This document shows positions 1-4,666 of a DNA stretch of 5,144 bases, piece by piece (position 1 is the stretch's first letter; each line of letters starts with the position of its first letter). The stretch is from Gammaproteobacteria bacterium (lineage in GTDB: Bacteria > Pseudomonadota > Gammaproteobacteria > UBA4575): the NCBI GenBank assembly GCA_027297825.1, contig JAPUHH010000013.1, forward strand, positions 1-5,144, in the 5' to 3' direction. Position numbers and translations under genes: made by a program. The notes under the pieces were generated by a model. That model made no database searches. It was given only the letters and a program-made list of their open reading frames with translations, and was not told the DNA's origin.

Positions 1-87
1 GTAGCAGAAGCAGATGCAGATGCCTTGGCCGAGGATCGACAAAAAAATTGGAGCCCTGGGCAAAAAAAAGGCTCCACTGATATTTAA
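1..87 (+). CDS. 3' end of an upstream gene, possibly the UrtC-type permease (partial)
   Basis: The first reading frame is open from the window edge to a TAA at 85-87 and gives a 28-residue hydrophilic tail. It begins with an Ala-acidic stretch (AEADADA, from three GCAGAA/GCAGAT hexamers at 4-21) and ends with a Lys-rich piece. In urt operons the gene before urtD is normally urtC, encoding a membrane permease, and a charged cytoplasmic tail would fit. The tail itself has no family-specific motif, so the identity comes from position only. The frame is also not certain: frame 2 is open from base 5 to about 133. Two long A runs (41-47 and 62-69) make this end prone to sequencing or slippage errors. 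The gap to urtD is 38 bases. Confidence 0.45.
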   Translation, partial: VAEADADALAEDRQKNWSPGQKKGSTDI

Positions 88-125
88 AGAAACTCTTTGC
101 TTGAACAAAATGTTAATTAAACAAG

Positions 126-878
126 ATGGCTAACATTCTAGAAATTAACGGTCTTACTACCGAAATAAGCGGCTACACTATTCTGGATAAACTGGATTTT
201 AGTATCGAAGAAAATGAATTACGCGTCGTACTCGGTCCGAACGGTGCTGGTAAGACTACATTGATTGATATGATTACTGGGCGATATAAACCGAAATCCG
301 GGAAGATTGTTTTCAATGGTGAAAATATTACAAGGATGGCTCCCGATAAAATTTTCGTAAAAGGAATCAGTAGAAAGTTCCAAGTTCCAAACTTGTACGA
401 AACGCTTTCTGTATATGACAACATTATGGTGTCTTTAAAAGGACGCCGTAAGGTGCTGAAATCATTGTTTGGTAAAGTTACCAAAAAAGACAATGATCGA
501 ATTTGGGAGATCTTGGACTTTATTATGTTGGCGAATAAAGCGGAAGACAGTGTTGATACATTGGGTCATGGACAACGTCAGTGGCTTGAATTAGGAATGT
601 TAGTTGCTTCAGAACCAAAATTATTGTTGTTAGATGAACCTACTACAGGCATGACAGAAGAAGGTAAAGAAAAAACCGCGGAACTAATTCAAAAAATTGC
701 ACAAACCCATGCCGTGATGTTTGTTGAGCATGATATGGATATAGTTCGAAAAATTGCTAAAAAAGTTACTGTACTTGCACAAGGTCAAATCTTAGCGGAA
801 GGACCTTTATCCGAAGTGGTCAAAAATGAAGAAGTTAAAGCCGTCTATTTAGGCAAAGGGCGTTACGATGGGGCTTGA
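126..878 (+). CDS. urtD: UrtD-type ABC transporter ATP-binding protein (urea/short-chain amide uptake)
   Basis: This is a cytoplasmic ATPase that, with a second ATPase (next gene), drives a branched-chain-amino-acid-type (HAAT) ABC importer. The 250 residues form one complete nucleotide-binding domain: A-loop Tyr17, Walker A GPNGAGKT at 37-44, Q-loop Gln86 in RKFQVP, signature LGHGQRQWLELGM from 146, Walker B ending Asp170-Glu171, and switch His202 in VEHDMD. The signature HGQ in place of SGGQ, the RKFQ-P segment and the ending VYLGKGRY are typical of UrtD rather than LivG. The ATG at 126 is the first possible start, because an in-frame TAA lies at 114-116; the ribosome-binding site is weak (AACAAG). 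It overlaps the next gene by 11 bases, which implies translational coupling. UrtD is known from urea uptake operons, but very similar ATPases serve formamide or acetamide uptake, so the substrate is inferred. Confidence 0.88.
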   Translation: MANILEINGLTTEISGYTILDKLDFSIEENELRVVLGPNGAGKTTLIDMITGRYKPKSGKIVFNGENITRMAPDKIFVKGISRKFQVPNLYETLSVYDNIMVSLKGRRKVLKSLFGKVTKKDNDRIWEILDFIMLANKAEDSVDTLGHGQRQWLELGMLVASEPKLLLLDEPTTGMTEEGKEKTAELIQKIAQTHAVMFVEHDMDIVRKIAKKVTVLAQGQILAEGPLSEVVKNEEVKAVYLGKGRYDGA

Positions 879-1566
879 AGTACAGGACATTAATACCTTT
901 TACGGAACAAGCCACATTCTTCACGGCGTTTCTTTGAGTATAGCTGATGGCGTGACGGTGAGTGTATTAGGGCGCAACGGGGTGGGAAAATCGACGCTGC
1001 TAAAAAGTGTTATTGGGATCAATCCCCCACACAGCGGTAACATACAATTTAATGGCATTGATCTTGCGAATCAAAAAACTCATGACCGTGCACGCACAGG
1101 GATAAGCTATGTCCCGCAAGGGCGAGAAATCATTCCGGACATAACTGTATATGAAAATTTACTCGTAGCAATGCGGGGAAAAGGAAATAAAAATAAAGAG
1201 ATTCCTAAATTTATTTTTGATTTTTTTCCATCATTAAAACCGATTCAAAAACAAAAAGGCGGTACACTCAGCGGTGGCCAACAGCAACAACTTTCGATTG
1301 CACGCGCACTAATTCAAGAACCCACTTTATTACTATTGGATGAACCTACAGAAGGTCTTCAACCTTCTGTTGTTGAAGAAATAGACGACATTATTAAACG
1401 CATACGTTCCGAAAAAAATTGTTCAATTCTATTAGTAGAACAAAATTTGGAATTTGTTCGTGCTGTCACACAACACTTCGCCATTATGGATAGTGGACGA
1501 ATTGTAGAAGAAGGGGAAATAGATATGTTAACCGATGAGCTTGCAGGTCAGTATTTAACAGTTTAA
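868..1566 (+). CDS. urtE: UrtE-type ABC transporter ATP-binding protein (urea/short-chain amide uptake)
   Basis: This is the second ATPase of the same importer, and probably forms a heterodimer with the preceding UrtD-type protein on the cytoplasmic face of the permeases. Visible over 232 residues are A-loop Tyr12, Walker A GRNGVGKS at 35-42, Q-loop Gln84 inside YVPQGREIIP, the canonical signature LSGGQQQQL from 134, and Walker B ending Asp158-Glu159 followed by PTEGLQPSV. The switch position is Gln192 (LVEQN) instead of His. That is normal for the LivF/UrtE branch and is not a defect. GRNGVGK and PQGREI-P are hallmarks separating UrtE from LivF. The ATG at 868 lies inside the end of urtD and has AAAGGG a few bases upstream. 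The gene is the last of its operon, since the next gene is convergent with only 16 bases between stop codons. Confidence 0.88.
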   Translation: MGLEVQDINTFYGTSHILHGVSLSIADGVTVSVLGRNGVGKSTLLKSVIGINPPHSGNIQFNGIDLANQKTHDRARTGISYVPQGREIIPDITVYENLLVAMRGKGNKNKEIPKFIFDFFPSLKPIQKQKGGTLSGGQQQQLSIARALIQEPTLLLLDEPTEGLQPSVVEEIDDIIKRIRSEKNCSILLVEQNLEFVRAVTQHFAIMDSGRIVEEGEIDMLTDELAGQYLTV

Positions 1567-1575
1567 ATCAAAAAT

Positions 1576-1633
1576 TATCTGTTTAATTTATGACTGATGT
1601 ATCGTTTAGTACTCTAATCACATTAAACAGATA
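1576..1633 (-). terminator. 12-bp perfect inverted repeat at the convergent gene ends, possible terminator
   Basis: TATCTGTTTAAT at 1576-1587 is the exact reverse complement of ATTAAACAGATA at 1622-1633, with 34 bases between. The right arm encodes Tyr-Leu-Phe-Asn (residues 85-88) of the small minus-strand gene; the left arm covers its stop codon. On the minus strand the stem is followed by A then five T (1574-1570), as in a weak intrinsic terminator. On the plus strand no T run follows, although the stem lies 10 bases past the urtE stop. The arms are AT-rich and the loop is long, so termination is only a possibility. The repeat itself is certain. Confidence 0.4.
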
Positions 1634-1885
1634 CATATCTCCATTGCTATCTACTGCTTCAATCATGCCTGACATTGTCCAGCTCCCAAAAAAACTGGCT
1701 CTTGAGTCGGACTCAAGTATTACATAACCATCGACTTCCCATTGATCACTATCGGTAAAAGCAGCACCTTGTAATAACTCACCAGCATCAGATCGTGTTT
1801 GTACAAGATAAGTAACAGCCTCATCGGCGGAAGCTATAGAGGATAATATGAGTAATAGGAACACCGTCCCTAGCTTAATAAACAC
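1583..1885 (-). CDS. small secreted protein of unknown function
   Basis: I do not recognise the family. The 100-residue product has a textbook signal peptide: Lys4 near the start, a hydrophobic core at about 6-17 rich in Leu/Ile/Val, and an Ala18-Ser19-Ala20 cleavage motif before Asp21. The mature part, about 80 residues, is acidic, has no cysteine, and contains alternating polar/hydrophobic segments (TYLVQTR, WEVDGYVILE, MYLFNVIRVL) that suggest a small beta-rich fold. It is probably periplasmic or exported. The start is GTG (1885-1883), supported by GTGGAG with GGAG five bases upstream; this is the best Shine-Dalgarno in the window. No transmembrane segment follows the signal, and no lipobox cysteine is present, so it is not a lipoprotein. 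It is convergent with urtE and divergent from the HAD gene, so it forms its own transcription unit. Confidence 0.72.
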   Translation of the reverse strand: MFIKLGTVFLLLILSSIASADEAVTYLVQTRSDAGELLQGAAFTDSDQWEVDGYVILESDSRASFFGSWTMSGMIEAVDSNGDMYLFNVIRVLNDTSVIN

Positions 1886-1930
1886 AAAATCTCCACTAAT
1901 TGAATGGTAACTAATATTTTATCGGCCTCT

Positions 1931-1950
1931 ACCTCTTAAAAATAAGAGGT
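1931..1950. repeat. 8-bp perfect hairpin (ACCTCTTA / TAAGAGGT, AAAA loop)
   Basis: ACCTCTTA at 1931-1938 and TAAGAGGT at 1943-1950 are exact reverse complements around a four-A loop. It lies 45-65 bases upstream of the GTG start of the secreted-protein gene, where its promoter would be. Only three T follow on the plus strand and none on the minus strand, so it is a poor intrinsic terminator. An operator for a dimeric regulator, or a structured leader, fits better. Which gene it serves is not known. Confidence 0.5.
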
Positions 1951-1973
1951 TTCACCGTAATATGCTGTTTTAA

Positions 1974-1982
1974 TGATATAAG
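1974..1982 (+). promoter_or_regulatory. possible extended -10 element for the HAD gene
   Basis: TGATATAAG matches the extended -10 pattern TGnTATAAT with one mismatch. No convincing -35 lies 16-18 bases upstream, as is tolerated for extended -10 promoters. Transcription would start near 1989, leaving a leader of about 160 bases before the TTG at 2149. This is a weak call in AT-rich DNA. Confidence 0.25.
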
Positions 1983-2148
1983 CGGTAGTAGATAGACTCC
2001 ATTTTATGGCCTATGACTAACTCGAGAAAAATAAACACTCACCTAACTACAGAATAAAAATACTCAGGCTTGCTTAAAGATATTCCCACTATTCATCACT
2101 AATAAATCTTACAATTGCTGAAGCAAATAAATGACATAGAGGCTTTGT

Positions 2149-2820
2149 TTGAAAAAGATAACCATCGGATTCGACGTATATGGAACTCTCGTTGACCCAT
2201 TAGAAATGAGTCAGTATTTGCATACATTAATTGGAGAGAAGTCTAAACCATTTGCAGAAATCTGGAGACAAAAACAACTTGAATACACGTTCCGTCGTGG
2301 GCTGATGAGTCGCTATCAAGATTTTGATGTATGCACACAACAAGCAATGCAATATACCATGGAATACATGGATATTAGCTTCTCAAGTGCTGATAAAAAT
2401 GATCTTCTTAAATTATATACAACACTTCAACCGTTTTCGGATGTGGTACCGGCACTCAAAGCGTTAAAGCAAAGTAACTACACTTTAGTAGCATTTTCAA
2501 ACGGAGTTCAGTCGACCTTAAAAACACTATTATCTAATGCTAATTTACTCGATTATCTAGAAGATATAGTAAGCGTTGATGCATTACAAACATTCAAGCC
2601 AAACCCAATAATTTATAAAACTCTCGCAACACAAACTGGAGTGGAGCTAACAGATTGCTGGGTCGTATCTAGCAACCCCTTTGATGTGATTGGAGGCACT
2701 TCTGCAGGCCTAAATGCCGCATGGATTCAGCGTGATGCCAATAATATTTTTGACCCCTGGGAGTACAAACCTGATATTACAGTAAAAGATTTAATTGAGT
2801 TCGCTGCCCGTCTACAGTAA
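2149..2820 (+). CDS. HAD-superfamily hydrolase, L-2-haloacid dehalogenase type (type II)
   Basis: The 223-residue protein is a haloacid-dehalogenase-type hydrolase with a helical cap at about 18-95. Numbering runs one behind the well-studied L-DEX enzymes, and all their catalytic residues are present: nucleophile Asp9 (DVYGTLVDP), Thr13, Arg40 (WRQKQLEYTFRRG), Ser117-Asn118 (FSNG), Lys150 (TFKPN), Tyr156, Ser174-Ser175-Asn176 and Asp179. Substrate-pocket positions Tyr11, Gln41, Leu44 and Phe59 also match; the pocket Trp of L-DEX is Phe178. Such enzymes hydrolyse L-2-haloalkanoates to D-2-hydroxyacids through an aspartyl ester. Many annotated members have other or unknown substrates. The start is TTG, with AGAGG (2138-2142) six bases upstream; an ATG at 2131 stops after two codons. 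No signal peptide is present, so the protein is cytoplasmic. The regulator gene follows after 50 bases and may be cotranscribed. Confidence 0.88.
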   Translation: MKKITIGFDVYGTLVDPLEMSQYLHTLIGEKSKPFAEIWRQKQLEYTFRRGLMSRYQDFDVCTQQAMQYTMEYMDISFSSADKNDLLKLYTTLQPFSDVVPALKALKQSNYTLVAFSNGVQSTLKTLLSNANLLDYLEDIVSVDALQTFKPNPIIYKTLATQTGVELTDCWVVSSNPFDVIGGTSAGLNAAWIQRDANNIFDPWEYKPDITVKDLIEFAARLQ

Positions 2821-2870
2821 AAAGCACTACTGGGATACATCATCATTTAAAACAACCTATTTACTAGCTA

Positions 2871-3542
2871 ATGCCAAAGCAACCCGCCAAAAAGAAAACA
2901 GATATTCGTTCGAAATTAGCGCGAATTACAAAATCAAAAGCCTCGCTTAATTCTTCAAGAGATGCCTCTTTCAAAATTGAACATCATATCGGTAATGTGA
3001 TTCGCCTACAGCGGAACTCAAACCACTTAACCATCAATGAAGTTTCAGAATTGGCCAGCATCAGCTCTGGGATGTTAAGCCGTATTGAGCGCGGAGATGT
3101 TTGCGCAAGCTTAGACACATTAGAAAAACTGGCGATGGCCTTAGGGATGCCGATGTCCTTATTCTTTAGAGACTATGATGTACCCGAGGGAAGCGCACAG
3201 ATAGTAAAAAAAGGTAAAGGCATGCAAGTCGTTCGAAGAGGAACCAAAAAAGGACATAGCTACCAGCTACTCGCCTATGAGCAAGGGCCTACTAAATCAT
3301 TCGAACCATTTTTGATAACTATGGATGATGCAAGTGAAGTCTTTCCAAGCTTTCAACACCATGGTACCGAGTTTATATACATGCTCAAAGGTAAAATAGA
3401 ATACCGGCATGGTAGCGATACTTATATTTTGCAGCCTGGTGATTCCTTGATGTTCTCAGGCAAAGTCCCTCATGGCCCTGAAAAACTTATTAAGGTACCG
3501 ATAGAACTCCTAGCCATTATTAACTATTCCTCAGAGACTTAG
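2871..3542 (+). CDS. XRE-family regulator with C-terminal cupin domain
   Basis: This is a DNA-binding regulator of 223 residues. Residues 1-33 are a Lys/Arg/Ser-rich, probably disordered tail. Residues 41-99 form an XRE helix-turn-helix, with GNVIRLQR, the recognition-helix stretch SISSGMLSRIERG (63-75) and SLDTLEKLAMALGMPMSLFF. Residues of about 140-215 form a small cupin barrel, with candidate metal or ligand residues His163, His164, Glu167 and His201 (PGDSLMFSGKVPHGP). This architecture is common in regulators that sense a small metabolite, the PuuR/SutR-like group, and is often encoded beside the polyamine, amine or amino-acid genes it controls. Here the next gene is glxB, whose promoter carries a double operator-like repeat, so it is the obvious candidate to bind there. 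The ATG at 2871 has no clear Shine-Dalgarno; the long basic tail makes a later start conceivable, but none before the HTH is obvious. Confidence 0.88.
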   Translation: MPKQPAKKKTDIRSKLARITKSKASLNSSRDASFKIEHHIGNVIRLQRNSNHLTINEVSELASISSGMLSRIERGDVCASLDTLEKLAMALGMPMSLFFRDYDVPEGSAQIVKKGKGMQVVRRGTKKGHSYQLLAYEQGPTKSFEPFLITMDDASEVFPSFQHHGTEFIYMLKGKIEYRHGSDTYILQPGDSLMFSGKVPHGPEKLIKVPIELLAIINYSSET

Positions 3543-3693
3543 GCCTGCCCTTTTTCGCCATATTTTTTTCAGATTAAAGAGCGTTTATTAAGGCTATAAG
3601 ACCGCCTGAATATATTCTTTTACCATATTAATCAATCAGATATTGGAAATTTACAGCCAAATTTAATTAAGTTTCATATATACGAGAGTTTTA

Positions 3694-3721
3694 TTGACAG
3701 TAACTTTATTTTACGTATAGT
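3694..3721 (+). promoter_or_regulatory. sigma70-type promoter of glxB
   Basis: A perfect -35 TTGACA (3694-3699) is followed by a 16-base spacer and the -10 TATAGT (3716-3721), one mismatch from consensus. Transcription should start near 3728, giving a short leader of about 25 bases before the ATG at 3754. It is the strongest promoter match in the window and is overlaid by the repeat at 3699-3737, which suggests that a strong promoter is held in check by a repressor. Confidence 0.7.
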
Positions 3722-3737
3722 AACATTTATTTACGTA
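3699..3737 (+). promoter_or_regulatory. two-copy operator-like repeat, GTAA-N7-TTAC, 20-bp period
   Basis: Segments 3699-3717 and 3719-3737 are direct repeats, identical at 16 of 19 positions; both begin AGTAAC and end TTACGTA. Within each, GTAA and TTAC form an inverted pair around seven A/T-rich bases (3700-3714 and 3720-3734), as expected for a dimer-binding site. The copies start exactly 20 bases apart, about two helical turns, so two dimers would sit on the same DNA face. Copy one fills the promoter spacer; copy two covers the end of the -10 and the probable start of transcription. This layout points to repression. The likely binder is the XRE/cupin protein encoded just upstream (inference). 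Confidence 0.6.
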
Positions 3738-3753
3738 GGTGCAGTAAGTCATA

Positions 3754-4650
3754 ATGTGTGGAATCGTTGGATTATTTTCTAAATCTGAGAATATAGAGTC
3801 ACGGCTCGGGGCGCATCTATCCGATATGCTGGTTGAAATGACCGAACGTGGTCCCGATAGCGCAGGCATCGCTGTATACAGAACACCAACCGATCAAGAT
3901 CACACTAAACTGACTGTACTCAGCCCTGGACTTGACTACAGCTGGACCAAAGTCGCTGAAGATTTAGGCCAACACTATGGTGGTAAAGTTAGTACTGAGG
4001 TCAGAGGAAATCAGGCAACTTATGTCGTTCCCGGAAGTGAAGAAGGCATTACGGCTTGGTTGCACCAACATCATCCTGAACTTAAGTTAATTAGTTCCGG
4101 TAGTTCGATTGAAATCTATAAAGCAAAGGGCTTACCATCGCGTGTGATTGATCGATTTAAAATTCGAGAGCTAACAGGCACCCATGCATTGGGACATACT
4201 CGAATGGCTACAGAAAGTGCAGTCACCACTCATCATTCACATCCCTTTTCCACAGGTGAAGATTTATGCCTGGTACATAATGGTTCGCTGTCAAACCATA
4301 ACCGTTTACGCAGAATCCTGCGCAAAAAAGGCATCATATTTCATACAGATAATGATAGCGAAGTAGCTGCAGGTTACATCGCTTCACGATTACAACAAGG
4401 CGATGATTTAGACCAAGCACTTGAGGCTGCAATATATGACTTAGATGGTTTTTATACGTTTGCGGTGGGAACTAAAGATGGCTTTGCGGTGATGCGCGAC
4501 CCTATTGCATGCAAACCAGCAATCATTGCAGAAACCGACGAGTGGGTCGCGATGGCATCAGAGTACCGTGCTATTGCAACATTACCCGGAGCAGAAACTG
4601 CACATTGTTGGGAACCTCTCCCAGCAAAAATTTATAGCTGGAAGCATTAA
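3754..4650 (+). CDS. glxB: class II glutamine amidotransferase subunit, GlxB / MgsA type
   Basis: This is the glutaminase-like subunit of a split glutamate-synthase-type enzyme. The 298 residues begin Met-Cys-Gly-Ile-Val-Gly; after Met removal Cys2 becomes the N-terminal nucleophile of the Ntn class II fold, which fixes the start at 3754. Other landmarks are RGPDSAG (32-38), GHTRMAT (147-153), HSHPF (161-165), HNGSLSNH (175-182) and DNDSEVA (199-205), all conserved positions of glutamine binding and the oxyanion hole. Residues of about 45-135 form an insert between the first two blocks that is usual in this family. Homologues are GlxB of rhizobia and MgsA of N-methylglutamate synthase, which transfers methylamine to glutamate during methylamine use. 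Sequence alone cannot separate the two uses. A weak AGGTG lies 12 bases upstream. The gene ends with two tandem TAA codons, 16 bases before glxC. Confidence 0.9.
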   Translation: MCGIVGLFSKSENIESRLGAHLSDMLVEMTERGPDSAGIAVYRTPTDQDHTKLTVLSPGLDYSWTKVAEDLGQHYGGKVSTEVRGNQATYVVPGSEEGITAWLHQHHPELKLISSGSSIEIYKAKGLPSRVIDRFKIRELTGTHALGHTRMATESAVTTHHSHPFSTGEDLCLVHNGSLSNHNRLRRILRKKGIIFHTDNDSEVAAGYIASRLQQGDDLDQALEAAIYDLDGFYTFAVGTKDGFAVMRDPIACKPAIIAETDEWVAMASEYRAIATLPGAETAHCWEPLPAKIYSWKH

Positions 4651-4666
4651 TAATTTTTTTACTGAA

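Larger units (their letters stand above)
1886..2148. other. 263-bp divergent intergenic region
   Basis: This separates the minus-strand secreted-protein gene from the plus-strand HAD gene and should contain promoters for both. It is AT-rich and has stop codons in all frames; the only ATG starts seen run for a few codons at most (for example at 2131, ATG-ACA-TAG). It holds the hairpin at 1931-1950 and a possible extended -10 at 1974-1982. No tRNA, riboswitch or mobile-element end was recognised. Confidence 0.6.
3543..3753. other. 211-bp intergenic region upstream of glxB
   Basis: This AT-rich region follows the regulator gene. Its left part has a seven-T run (3563-3569), but the bases before it form no convincing stem, and a four-base AGGC/GCCT pairing (3591-3607) is too short to call a terminator. 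Its right part has the glxB promoter and repeat array listed separately. Confidence 0.6.

Noticed and set aside
41..76. 7-bp stem (TGGAGCC 49-55 / GGCTCCA 70-76) followed on the minus strand by a seven-T run, resembling a minus-strand terminator.
   Set aside because: It lies inside the end of a plus-strand gene, and no minus-strand gene to its right would need it; the loop of 14 bases is long, and A runs are frequent here.
5..133. Alternative open frame (frame 2) running across the upstream stop and into urtD.
   Set aside because: It begins after a TAG at 2-4, has no Shine-Dalgarno and overlaps the well-supported urtD start; it is short enough to be chance.
173..493. Minus-strand open frame of 106 codons inside urtD.
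   Set aside because: It is the shadow of a strongly conserved ABC ATPase gene and has no domain or start signal of its own.
1440..1449. Gln192 in place of the switch histidine of the UrtE-type ATPase, at first sight a defect.
   Set aside because: The LVEQN sequence is normal for LivF/UrtE-type ATPases.
1907..1922. GTAAC plus AT-rich stretch in the divergent region, resembling the glxB operator.
   Set aside because: The second half-site TTAC is absent at the required spacing; the match is what AT-rich DNA gives by chance.
3542..3569. Possible intrinsic terminator after the XRE/cupin gene (seven-T run).
   Set aside because: Only about three base pairs can form ahead of the T run, so there is no credible stem.
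4184..4366. Second plus-strand open frame inside glxB.
   Set aside because: It overlaps the conserved GHTRMAT to DNDSEVA region of GlxB in another frame and shows no recognisable protein.
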